Part shown: positions 47,444-58,960 of the stretch, in pieces
Layout: every line of letters begins with the position of its first letter
Position numbering within the stretch: position 1 is the stretch's first letter
Assembly: GCF_020921035.1 (NCBI RefSeq)
Contig: NC_063150.1
Location: 4,588,001 to 4,652,000, forward strand
DNA: 64,000 nt
From: Rhodamnia argentea
Taxonomy: Eukaryota > Streptophyta > Magnoliopsida > Myrtales > Myrtaceae
Direction of reading: 5' to 3'
Position numbers and translations under genes: made by a program
The notes under the pieces: model-generated
The model's input: the letters and a program-made list of their open reading frames with translations, nothing else
Databases searched by the model: none
What the model was told of the DNA's origin: nothing

Positions 47444-48475
47444 TCAATCAGTTGGTACCGAATCAGCAAGTTTGTCTGAACCATCGATGATGTTATTATT
47501 TGCCAATGGGTCATCTAAAGAGTGGCTGTTCTCGCCTGTGCAATGAGGTAACACATCATCGCCTCCTGCAGCACTCAATGACGCTTCCGCGAGCTTGGAA
47601 GGCGCTTTAACTGAATGTCCGTGGCCCTGCTCATTTTGAGCAATTCATAAATAAATACATACGTCCAGGCCATTTCAAATACAATGCTGGAGGTTCAAAT
47701 GAGGACGAGAGAGGTGTGGCAAACATGGATTATCTATCGACCTGGACAATGGGAAGCAAATCTGCAGCATTCCCTGGATTGAATGGGAAGGGCTTGCCTG
47801 CCATGGCTAGATTTGAGGTCATCATCTTCGGCCACTGGATTTCCGAAGTGATGCCCTCGTTCTTAGCTGTCACAAAAAGCATATATCATATTTCCCTGGA
47901 GAAATATGTAATGCTTCTACAATTTTACTATGTTACTGCCACTGCTACATGTAAAACAAAATCAGTTTTTCTCAATGATGATGACAACCACGGACGCCAC
48001 CATCAAGCATTTTATACCGAGAAAATTATTCGAAAGGGCTTCAACATTGTAGAAAGTAGAATTAGCATTCAAAGTAAGCATTAAAGTAAATAATCGGAAA
48101 AAGAATGCCTTGCCATCCTGCAAGTGAATCTGATTCGCCATAGCCTTGTGAAGTTCCTTCAACTCGGCGTTTTTATTGCTCAGATCCTTGGTTTCCATCT
48201 GCTTAATTGTCAAAGAACGACTCGAAACGGCCGTTAGTTCATCACAGATATAGAGAGGCCAAATTGATAACCAAATCATGTATGGAAACTAAAGCTTGCA
48301 ATCAAATTCATTGAACTCGGAGAAAGTCACCTCCAACGTTGCTAACTCAGCAGCTTATGCACTCGCTTGAGCTTGCAAGGTTTTTTTATTTTTTTTGCCT
48401 TTTGCTCTAACATGTCTTCCTCCCGCGATTTGTTGATCCTCAAGTTTTTGGCAGATGAACGGCTCATCATAATTC
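47444..48475 (-). pseudogene. bZIP-like pseudogene (partial copy A)
   Basis: Diverged relative of the gene at 56565-58904, with exons 2-5 present and exon 1 missing from its expected place. Exon 2-like sequence at 48475-48333 reads MMSRSSAKNLRINKSREED, then loses frame in an A-rich stretch and meets a TAA where the other copy has an Arg codon (QAQASA-stop-AAELATLE). Exon 3-like sequence (about 48206-48112) reads QMETKDLSNKNAELKEL then HKAMANQIHLQDG, and ends at a GC dinucleotide. Exon 4-like (47872-47745) reads AKNEGITSEIQWPKMM ... NPGNAADLLPIVQ. Exon 5-like (47632-47444) reads GHGHSVKAPSKLAEASL ... DKLADSVPTD-stop. Copy A keeps seven residues (ELHKAMA) that the intact copy lacks. In the basic region it has S-x7-R in place of N-x7-R. 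Confidence 0.75.
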
Positions 48476-49928
48476 TAGCAGGAGCAAAAATTTAAGAAGA
48501 ATCATTTCGATCGCTTCATTTGAAATTTTCAAATAAGTAAAATGGGGCGACAGAGATTTCAAATAACTATTGGACTTCATGAAAAGAGAAACGCCTCAAC
48601 ATGAATTCAACAAGAACCAATCACATTTTTTTGTTGCAAACTGGAACAGAAAAGGAAGCATATTATGAAACATACCTAGTTGAATATGAATTCCTAGAGG
48701 TTTTGTCAAAAGATGATGGAGCGAACAGAAGAAAAAGGCCATATTAATAGGATAATTACCACAAATAGATATTAACTACAATGGAAAAAGATTTTTCTGG
48801 TCAAACTCAGATGAAAAAGATTTAAGGATTGTGAATTACCACAAATAACCCCGAAAATCGCTGAGTTGGTATTTTCTCTTACTTCATTAACTGCCAGATT
48901 TTTGTCTATGTATTTGCATGTTAATGTATCTATTATCCCTTTAACGCCCTATAGTTATATGATCTCCATCCATCTATGAGTTTAAACTCTTGTGTTGAAT
49001 TTTCTAGCATGGTATTGGAGCCGGTTTAAGCTCTTGATTTATTTTGTGTGTGGGGTTACCCATTCGCCGGTTCCATAGCAATCTTTAGTCCGGTTTGCAT
49101 GCGAAAAATGAATGTGAATGTACTCCGCCTCACTTGCCCGGGATTTCGAGAATCATTTAGTTTCCATTCACCTATCACAGTAAATTTGTTTGTTTGAATT
49201 TTCAAGTGCACCATAAGTCCGAACTTATTGCGAAAGTGCAATTAAATCCTAAAACTTTCATAAAGTGAAATTAATTCCTAAAACTTGTCAAGTTGGTGCA
49301 ATTAAATTCCTCCGTTAACTCTATCCAATTTGACTAAAGGAAAATGCTTAAGTGGCTTTTACTAATTCCTTTTTTAAAAATGTGGCCCCACCTTAGATAA
49401 AACATGAAAAAGAAAAAGGGATAATAGCACAAATGGTCATTGAACTTTAATCTTATGTGCAATGTCGCCCTAAGCTTCTAATTTGTATAATAGATCCCCG
49501 AACTTTCACCTAATGTGAAATATCATCATTAAACATTTAATTTGTTTAATGTGGTCCTCAAAAATTAGTAAATTTTCAATGTAGGCCCTAAATTAGAACA
49601 AAATGTATAAAATATCATGAACCATACATTAAACAAAATTAAAATTTCAGGGACAACATTACATGTAAGATCAAATTTCGGGGACTATTTGTATCATTTT
49701 TTCAAAGAAAAAGGATAACAAATACAAAACTAAGGAAAGAGGATAGTTATTACAAAAAAATGAAAAAACTAAAAGTTTATATTTTAAAAGAATTGTAAAG
49801 ACAATTTCCCCCCTATTTACCTTTTAGGTAAAATATCTTAGATGTGCGAATCTCACTCATTAACTAGTTTAGTTTATGTTAGTAACATATGGTCAAATGA
49901 ATAAACAAAGGAATCTGACTTTGATGCA
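48476..49928. other. diverged repeat sequence
   Basis: 48476-48790 resembles the first intron of the intact bZIP-like gene (57500-57690). 49210-49700 is built from phrases such as attaaatcctaaaacttt and cattaaac, typical of dispersed plant repeats. 49790-49900 matches part of the 1.86-kb unit (compare 59870-59940). No gene was seen. Confidence 0.5.
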
Positions 49929-50821
49929 TGATAATACTCTCTTTAAGGAATTATGTGCCCTATAACGTTGCTAATGGTTCTTGGCAGAAATCTTCAATAG
50001 AGTCTCAAGCGAGAATATTAGATAGAAATTCTAATGTTTCTCCAAGAACTCTCTAGGAAACCATGAGAAAGGAAGGCTGTATCTCTCTTGTGTTTCAAGA
50101 AAGAAAATTGAAAGTGAAGAAATAAATTGAAAAATGAATAAAACACTTGAATATACAATAAGAAATGAACACACCTTTTCGCGTTCGAAAAGTAGTTAAT
50201 TCTCATGCAACTCTTCGTGTCCAAAATAGTTTACTCGATCACACCTTTTGATTTTCCGAGGATAGTTTTTGCACGAAAGATTGCAACTTTTCGTGTCCAA
50301 TAACGGATAGTTCGGACATACCTCTTCGTATTAGAAAATGTACATCCAATCACACCTTTTCATATCTAAGTCGGTAGTTATTTCTGAGTAGACACAAACA
50401 CTCCAAAGGTTACAAGGGTATCGGTTTGGTAGTTATATCCAAACAGACATAAATTTTCCAAAAGATGTAAGAGTGTCTTATATTCATGAACAATCATACT
50501 ATTCCAATGAGTCACAAAATTTATTTATATAACAATTTCAAAATAATAAATAAAAAATAAGAAAAAAAAATTGTTGAATAGAGCCAATTTCGGACAGCGA
50601 CCGTACAAGAGTGCAAAGTGCTAACTGCACCTAATAATTGCGTAATCACACGAGCACCAGCACATAGGAATAGTGGGGTGTAGCCCAGTTGCCTATTTCT
50701 TTCTTTAAAAGACTATATCAATCATCTAACTATTAAATTGACATGTTCTCTACCTTCCATCCTATATGGGATGAAAAAAAGGTAATATTTTGTTTGTTTG
50801 CTTTTCAAACAAACTTCAACA
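49929..50821 (-). mobile_element. copia 3' LTR
   Basis: On the minus strand it begins TGTTGAAGTTTG and ends TTATCA, so it has TG...CA termini. It is preceded (on that strand) by a polypurine tract, aaagtgggggat, at 50822-50833. Copia RNase H sequence lies about 600 bp further upstream. Internally it has repeated cacacctttt/cgtgtcc blocks. A diverged relative is at 27333-27880. Confidence 0.7.
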
Positions 50822-51429
50822 ATCCCCCACTTTGTTTGTAAAACAAAATTACAAAATAAAATTTCTCAAAAAATACATCCAATATTTCTATGAGATTAAT
50901 ATACCTACATAAAAGTCTCTTTCAAGTTAAACCTTTATTTAGTGCAAGTATCTCAAAACTCTATCAAAGTTACAAGTAGCTTGGTTTTAAACTTATTACT
51001 CTAAATAATAGAATCTGACATACCGCATATATACTAATCTTTTGTTTCAGCAAGAAGTTCATAGTTACTTAGCACTACTATGATCTTGTGCTTGTTCCTA
51101 TTTCATGAGCTCTTTAGAAAGTAATCTAAACTTTCGTAAGAAGCGACACCACTTCTAAGCTCATATAGGTGAAGTATTATCACGTATTTCTGTTACTAAT
51201 AAATACACTACTAAATTGTATTATACTTCATTAAGAGTATAAAAACTCAGCCTCTAAAATGTAACGGACAATATTAACTTCTCATGTACGAGTTAATGTA
51301 AGTATCAGACAATCACTTTTGGTAACTTGTTTTTACCCATTAAATCTTATAAGTAGTCATGTGCTAGTATCAGATTGGGTTACCATTATCGGTGATTTTA
51401 ATCAAAGGGTTTCAGCCCTATTTCTTATG

Positions 51430-52130
51430 AGGTCACATTTATCACATCTCTTGGAAGAGCCTTTGTAAAAGGGTCTGCTAGATTCTTGTTTGACCTCACA
51501 TAAACATTGTTATGGTACCATCCTGAATCAATTGTTTCATGTACTCATGTCTTAGGCTGATATGTCTAGACTTACCATTATAAAATTCTAATATAAGCCT
51601 TTGCTTAAGTAGTTTGACTGTCACAGTGAATAGAAATAGGAGACATATGAGTAGGCCATAATTTGATGTCCATCGACAAATTTTTTATCCATTTAGTCTT
51701 TTTCCTACTTGATGCTAAAGCAATAAATTCGGATTCCATAGTTGAGTGAGTTATGCATGTTTGTTTCTTGTTCGCCCAAGAAACATCACATCCACCTAAC
51801 GTGAAGACCCATCCAGAAGTGAAATGTTCATCTCCCATACTAGAAATCCAACTAGCATCGATGTATCCTTCTAATACAGCCGGATAATTGTCATAGAACA
51901 ATCTCAGATTTTTAGTTCTCTTAAGATAACCAAAAATTCTGGTAATGGCATTCCAATGTTCTATACTTGGATTATTAGTGTATCTACAAAAAAAAAAAAA
52001 AAAAAGCAATATCAGGTCTAATACAATGCATTGCATACATTAAAGACCCCATGACACTCGTATATTCAAGTTGTGCTATTGCTATATCGGTATTAGAATT
52101 TGATTTAACACTAGTATCAAATGGAGCATT
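51430..52130 (-). pseudogene. Ty1/copia pol fragment (end of RT and RNase H)
   Basis: Minus-strand reading gives AQLEYTSVMGSLMYAMHC and RPDIA, then YTNNPSIEHWNAITRIFGYL, GYIDASWISSMGDEHFTSGW, VSWANKKQTCITHSTMESEF and IHCDSQTT. After stops and frameshifts come YNGKSRHISLRHEYMKQL and NKNLADPFTKALPRDVI. This is the C-terminal part of copia polyprotein (RNase H with the catalytic YIDASW and STMESE motifs). A run of about 18 T at about 51988-52005 replaces the codons that normally encode FAV-KLSR. No gag, protease, integrase or 5' LTR is present, so the element is a truncated relic. Confidence 0.8.
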
Positions 52131-52139
52131 TATTTGAAA

Positions 52140-52500
52140 CCAAGATGTTTCAATTTATAATCAAATGGAGTATTTCTTTTGGATATCTTCATCTAGCATT
52201 TTCAGAAATTCATTTATTTTCTTATTTGGTATTTATCTATTTTTATGGATTTCCAGCATCATGAAAATATAGAAAAAATGTCCTTTCTGGATAGAATAGT
52301 TCATAGCCACTTATATGGTTTTCGATATTATCAATTATTTTAAAAAATTAATATAATCTAATATCATAAAAGAAAATTAATATTTTTTAATAAATAAAAT
52401 GTTGGGATGTGGTTCATGCTCTCAATTGACAAGAAAGCACGAAAGTCCCGCTTCTTTCTCGACATGATTTTTTTTTTTGCTGATCTATACCAACCTGTTC
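52140..52500. other. remnant of the 1.86-kb unit and possible exon 1 relic
   Basis: 52175-52300 (atcttcatctagcattttcag) matches part of the 1.86-kb unit, so the copia relic sits inside an older copy of that unit. Around 52455-52520, ttctttctcgacatgattttt and cacacatgcatagca resemble the start of exon 1 of the intact bZIP-like gene and its leader (58875-58935), with the ATG lost. Confidence 0.45.
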
Positions 52501-52517
52501 ACACATGCATAGCATAC

Positions 52518-53028
52518 AAAACAATGCCCGATTTCGAAGATTCAAAACCTAAAGCATGTGTCAAAATGTGTTATTTGAATAATGAGATTCCAAAAGTCAT
52601 TACCTTAGCTTCGACAAGTGAAAATTTCTAAACAAGTGCAAAGTCGGAGAGATCGATTATAAAAAATTTGGGTGTGAGAGAGAAGAAAACAATGCCCGAT
52701 TTCAAAGATCCAAAACCTAAAGCATGTGCCAAAATGTGTTATTTGAATAATGAGATTCCAAAAGTCATTACCTTAGCTTCGACAAGTGAAAATTTCTAAA
52801 CAAGTGTAAAGTCGGAGAGATTGATTATAAAAAATTTGGGTGTGAGAGAGAAGAAAACAATGCCCGATTTCAAAGATCCAAAACCTAAAGCATGTGCCAA
52901 AATGTGTTATTTGAATAATGAGATTCCAAAAGTCATTACCTTAGCTTCGACAAGTGAAAATTTCTAAACAAGTGCAAAGTCGGAGAGATTGATTATAAAA
53001 AATTTGGGTGTGAGAGAGAAGAAAACCT
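52518..53028. repeat. three tandem copies of a 168-bp unit
   Basis: acaatgcccgatttc, cctaaagcatgtg and ttacctta(gcttcg)acaag recur at a spacing of 168 bp (for example the aaaacctaaagcatgtg word near 52545, 52713 and 52881). Copies 2 and 3 are almost identical. The unit corresponds to the start of each 1.86-kb repeat (58961-59110), which occurs once per repeat there. Confidence 0.9.
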
Positions 53029-54140
53029 AAAGAAAGTGAGTCAACAAACTATGCTAGAACATGATAATGAAATCCTTGGTTGAGCTTATAAACGGGACTA
53101 ATTTAAATAAGCATATGTGGCTTTGCCTTCGATTTGGTATTAAACTTGAAAATGCGATAGGTCGTTCCTCCTCCTAAAAACGTGCATGAATTTTTCTTTT
53201 GATGATGCATTTGAGTACATCTACTCTCAACCATGCATTTATAGTAAAAATAAAGTTTTCTTTTCGTTCATCATTGAAAAATTTGGTCCTTGAGAATGTA
53301 CGAATTGTAAATAATTAATCTGTAAATGATAATTCACATTCTAAGAATTGCCTTCGATAATATTTCCAAACAATACTTAGAAGGCCGATGATAATCATCA
53401 TCCTTTTTTTCTTTTTCATCAAATGAATGTTATGGGCTGTCGCACGGGAAAACTATTATTTTGTGCATTTCTATTTTTGCACAAAGCATTTATTTCCGTA
53501 CTCTGGTCTAGCTTTAACAATACGTCTTGCACACCTCGACATTTGCAGAAATCAATGAATAGATAACGGTCATTTAAATAAAATGACTACAATAATTGAA
53601 AATGGGCAAACCCTATATTAATTTTTTCTCTATGGTACGACCTTACCTTGTGCGAGGATCTACTTGCTTATTAATCTAAAATGGAAAATATAATTCATTC
53701 CTTCAACTAGAAAATGAAAACAAGATCTTTTCAAGAATATTTAATTAGGTAATATATACACAATTTCCCTCCTATATACATTTTAGGTACTGTATCTTAG
53801 ATGTGCCAATGTTATCAAGTAACTAGTTTATTTTATACAATGGCAATCTGGATGTCCACGTGTTAACCCCATATTGGGCCAATACGCCAATTTTGCTATT
53901 AGGTACTTAAGTATCTGATCTTGCTAAAAAAAAACATAACTTACCAACATACCATTTTCACCTGGATATATTCATCTAGCATTTTCAGAAACTCATTTAT
54001 TTTCTTACTTGTTATTGTTTATATTCTAGATTTTCACAATCCTTAAACTACTGAAAAAAGATGTCCTTCTTGGATAGTATAGTTCATAGCCGTTGAACGC
54101 CAACCATCCCTCATTCGAAATTATTAAGTAACTAAGAGGC
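53029..54140. repeat. diverged upstream copy of the 1.86-kb unit
   Basis: Sequence from about 53030 follows 59110-60180 in order: cctagaaa/tgagtcaac, atgctagaacatgataatga, tcgggctgtcgcacgggaaa (here atgggctgtcgcac), tttttgcgc, then atatattcatctagcatttt and aatgccaacc. Indels and substitutions are many, and no open frame is conserved. Confidence 0.65.
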
Positions 54141-56564
54141 CATTTGGTTACATTTACAAAAATCACATTCCTACCGTTGACGGCAAAAGAATAAACATGA
54201 CACTATTATCCGGCTCTTGATTCAATCCTAAATCTTTCAATTGTATCAATTTTGTCCTAAATATTTTGACAATTTACCAATGCAGTCATTCATGCCAATT
54301 GCTAATGTGGACAATTTACTCAAATTTTCAAATTCTATCAATTATTTTTTATCTTGCTTTTATTTCTTTTTCCTTTCCAAGTCGTCAATGAGGGTCGACC
54401 TTGCCTAGGCAGCTGTCATCGTTGCCATATTTGGTGAGGGTCGGCAAGGGCGAGGCTTGTGATGCCCTCGCTAGATCCGGGTGAGGGCAGCCCTCACATG
54501 TGGCCGGCATCAGCTACATAACACACCAATACATTCCAAATTTGGTAGTTAAACTCTATTGCGATGACGATACTATAGGAGAGGTACTATAGGAGAGGTC
54601 CTATGGAAAAAATAGCCCGATGTAGGATGATAAAAAGCTTAACACATCTCATTCTTATTACTAGTTTTCCAATGTATTGAAAAAGTAAAAAAATGAAAAA
54701 GGTTGTTTCATTCAAAATCCTAATTCCAAAATCGTATCTCTCCCACTTCATGCCTCGCAATGCACCGTTATTATAAAGACAAAGGAACTTTCACATCTTT
54801 TGGGAAAAGAAAAAGAAAGGAAAAGAAAGAAAGAAAAGAAAAGAAAATCAAACAATTAAAAAAGATTGTAGAAATTATTCACATTAGTGTCAATCGCACC
54901 ACAAAGGACAACTGGCATTCTTATAAGTGATTTTTAACCAAAATTTTCTGGAAGGACTACATTGTCAAATTGTCAAAAGGTTAAAGATTAAATTTTCATA
55001 ATTGAAAGGTTTAAGACTGAATTGGCCTCCGTATAATAGATTTATGACTTTTTGGATAATTTTTGCTAGTTTTTAATATTACCGATTATTAAAAAAACTA
55101 ACGTAATATATTAGCCTGAAAGGAAAAAAATTAATTTTGGAAATGGAATGTTTATTATCCATATCTCTAATTTTGAATTAATAGTTAAAAATGATTGCTA
55201 ATGTCTTGTATAAGAACTTATATCTTCTTTTTTACCATAAAATTTGGATGAGAGTTTTTAGTGCCCTTAAAATATTTGAGTGATAAGATAAGATAGCCTA
55301 ATATGTTTCTTACGTTTCATAGACAAATATAAAATAGAGGAAGGAAGTTCAAACTACACAGCCCCCTTAACCTATTCTCTGTGGAACCAAGTGGAAAATC
55401 ATACATGAAGGGGTCAAAAAGGGTCATCACTTCCTAAACTTTTGTATCTCCAAAATAATGAGAATTACAGACAGAAGATGAATAATAACACCGTAACCAA
55501 CATTCCATCCCTTTGAAACCTTTCTCCTAAAAGAAATTCATGAAAATTCGCGAAAATAATCAAAATCCACCCTACGTAATGATGATAACAATTCCAAATA
55601 TTCTCACACTTTGCTTTCTCGGTTGAGCCAAAATTGCCATCACCTGCCTGGTTTCATTAAAAAAAAAAAAGAGGAGAAACAAATACGAATTAATTTAAGT
55701 AAGAAAAAAATACACACAAAAATGAGATCGAGAGGAGAAATAATGTAGATCTTCACGGTCCGATGGCTATGATATTAGGTAAGTCATTCTACTTATAACT
55801 AAAAAATGTGTTCAAGAAGCAACGCCAATGATCTTTTCTCTTAATTGTAACCTAATATGATATGTGTCTGCCTTGTAACTTGGCCATGGAAAGAGCGAGC
55901 AGCAGTGGGCCAAGTTATGCTGGACTTCGCCATTAACGGGCAGAGAACGGGCTTGTGCCGGGCCCATGTCAGACGACCCAAATTGGTCCCATTTTTTTTT
56001 TTTCTTCCGAACTTTGGTCAAGCCGAAAATGGGCTCATCAGTAATCATTTGCACAATAGTTTTTACGCGAAAAAATTCATGCAATGCATTTGGAGCATGT
56101 GAGTTCATTTTTATATTCGCCATTAAATATTGTCGCGCCACGTAGAACCCACGTAATCTGATAATTGAGATGGGGTGACTTTCATACAAAAGTTAGCTCG
56201 GTGTTTCAATATTTAGAATTATTCTCACAAGTCTCTATCCGTGCAATTGGCTAAAAGCACACCTTATTCTTATGAGAGTCTTCCACCATAGACCTTGTGA
56301 AAAGTTCTTGATCAGCCGCCATGGAAGCGCTTGTGTTTGGCCGCAAACCGAATCCACACATAAAGTTTCAAGTCACGGTCAACAAGTCTCCTATGCGGAT
56401 CATGCTTACTAGATATAAAACCCTAAATAGTTTAATAGTATGCAACTTAATGCAAACTACAAGGCAACACATAGACGATAATCTGGAGCATAAAAGTTCT
56501 AAAAATCCACGAAAACAAAAGAGAAACAAGCTTGCCTAATCAAACGTAAACCCAACTTTTGTGC
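54141..56564. other. intergenic, repeat-rich, no recognised gene
   Basis: 54360-55060 carries the dispersed element also seen at 6400-6800, with an A/G-rich tail near 54810-54850. 55380-55660 resembles the unit segment at 60650-60790 (gtcatcacttcctaaactttt, caatgagaattac). 55855-56160 has an open frame on the minus strand with poly-Lys from a T run, which I consider chance. A resemblance to the promoter at 47225-47290 lies near 56090. Confidence 0.45.
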
Positions 56565-58904
56565 TCACTCAATCGGTGTCAAATCATCAGGTTTGCCTGA
56601 GTCCTCAACAAGGCCATTGTTCTCTAATGAGTCGTCGCCAATCGTGCACCGAGGCAGCGCGTCATCGCCTCCTAAAGCACTCGATGACGCCCCAGCAAAC
56701 CCCACAAGCGCTTCAGCTGAATGCTCTTGACCCTGCTCATTTTGAGCAACACATAGATGAGTAAGTAAATGCATATCATTTCCAGTACAAGGTTGGAGGT
56801 TGACAGGTTGTGGAAAATATGGAGTACATGTAGACCTGAGGATTGGGAAGCAAATCAACATAATTTCCCTGATTGACTGGGAAGGACAGCTTCAGCCATT
56901 GGATTCCCAACTTGATATTCTTGCTCTTAGCTGCCACAAAAAGCATAGACTGTAAGTTCCAAGAGATTTATGTTGTGCTCTTCTACCTTTTTACCATGTC
57001 TATGTCAATGCTACATGCAAAATGAAAATAGTTTTTCTCGATGATTTGACAACGACCGCCGCCACCATCAAGCATTTCACACCATGAAAATTGTTCGAAA
57101 GGTCTTGAACAATATAGAAGGTAGAATCAAACTTTAAAGTAAGTGCTAAATAAATTGGGAAAAAAAAATTACCATCTGGCTGGTGAATTTGATTCACCTT
57201 CAAATCGGTGCTTTGATCGCTCAGGTCCTTAGTTTCCATCTGCTTAATTATCGACAAACAACTTGAAACATCAGGCGGTTCATCCCAAATATAGGGACTT
57301 CAAATAAAACCATGTACATAAACCAAAGGTTGGGATCTAATTCCTTGAACTCGGAGAAGTAGTATCACCTCCAACATTGCTAACTCGGCAGCTCTTGCCC
57401 CCGCTTGAGCTCGCAAAGATTTCTCCTCCATCATATATTCCTCCACCCTTTTCATATTCTCCGATTTGGTGCCGGATGTACGCTTCAACATAAGTCTAGG
57501 AGCAAAAATTGAATGAAAATATTTTCCGCTGCTTTATTTGAAAATTTCAAAAATAAAAGGAGGAGACAAAGGCTTTGATTTAACTGTAGAACTTCATGGA
57601 AAGAGACACTTCAAAATGAATACAAGAAAATCCAAGGGCATACAGCACAAAGAAGAAGGCCATATAAATAGGATTACTGCGAAATGCTTACTAATATAAT
57701 GGGAAATGCAAAATATTTCAATGAGCCTTACATTCACATTGTCTCCATCTATCTATCACCTTAAGCTTTTATATATTAAACTTTTTACAAAGGTGTCAAA
57801 ATTTTTCTTTAAGTGGTTGGTGAAAGGGTCATGAGATGGTTTTTCTCATTTGGGATAAACAAGTTCGCTTGCGTGAAGTTTAGTTTCATGAAATCCGACA
57901 TATGTTGAGAGAGTTGTGAAAATGCGAATAAGCAAGTGGATTTTGATTATATTGACTTATATGTTTGGAGTGGATTTTTACCTCAACTATGTTAAGCACT
58001 TAAATATTTTTCAGCCCATCTAAAATGAAAATGCAAAAGTAAATATTACCACCCAGATATTAGTCTACAAATTTGAAAATTGATTAGCTTATATTCCCAA
58101 AAGCATAGAGAACTGCAAGATCTGAGATCTATGTGAGCTTGACAGCAAGACACTGGAAGATAGAACAAAAATAAGCGTAGATCCTATGATTTTACGTGCA
58201 AGACATGAATATTGAAATTAAAATCTGAACAGTCATCTAATCAATAATGTTTTCTGATTGTTCCTTTCAATGAAAAAGCTTAAAATGTCTTTCAATTGAA
58301 AACATGATACTTTCAGGTAAAATTATAATTTCCGTCTCCTACCTTTTTCTGCTCCATCAAATTGTTTTATGTGACTTCTTATTCAATAGTACAATTTCTT
58401 TTGCACAAAATGCTTTTGACTCCTGACGGTGCTTATAAGTGAGTGAAGGAGCCTACAATGTGTACTAATAATGTGTTAGAGCAAAGTAGGTGTTGCAAGT
58501 ATATCCTTCGTTTTTCAGATATTGTCAGGTTGGCAAGAAGTGAACGAAATTATGGAATAAAACTGAAGTACAAGCATGTACCTCTTTGAACGCCTTGGAT
58601 TAAGGACGGCTGATTCTTCGAGATCAGATTTCGATTTCCTCTTTTGTGGCTTCTTGGAATCATCAGGTAACTCCATTGTGCTCGGCGTCGGCGACTTGCT
58701 CGAGATGTGCACAACAACTGAATCGTCCATTTCTTGCTTGAGAATTGAAGACATTTCATCATCGGTGTATTGTTCGAGTTCAGAGAAGTCAACAGGGCTT
58801 TGACTCATGAACTTGGGGAAAATTTCGTCTCTTTTTGAATTATTGAGTTGATCAAAAAATGATAGACCATCTTCTTCCTCGAGATGATTTTTGTTTTCAT
58901 CCAT
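56565..58904 (-). CDS. bZIP-like protein with altered basic region, 5 exons
   Basis: Exons (minus): 58904-58582, 57495-57369, 57242-57173, 56930-56836, 56732-56565; 260 aa with no stops. Residues 1-105 are acidic and Ser-rich (GLSFFDQLNNSKRDEIFPKF, FSELEQYTDDEMSS), then basic KKPQKRKSK and LNPRRSKR, where exon 1 ends exactly as group I/E plant bZIP genes end before the zipper. The following region LMLKRTSGTKSENMKR has K112-x7-E120 instead of the invariant N-x7-R/K. The zipper is weak (VEEYMMEEKSLRAQAGARAA, METKDLSDQSTDLK). The C-terminus is acidic. I infer a group I/E bZIP descendant that may not contact DNA normally. Expression is unknown. A broken relative is at 47444-48475, and 1.86-kb direct repeats begin just upstream of its start codon. 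Confidence 0.6.
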
Positions 58905-58960
58905 CTCCACCAAACTACTCGCACATACATAGCACAAAAAACAACAGCTAATTTTCTTAG

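Noticed and set aside
55812-56189. 125-codon minus-strand frame with a KKKKK stretch
   Set aside because: The lysine run comes from a T homopolymer. The region resembles a duplicated promoter flank (47225-47290) and has no family motif.
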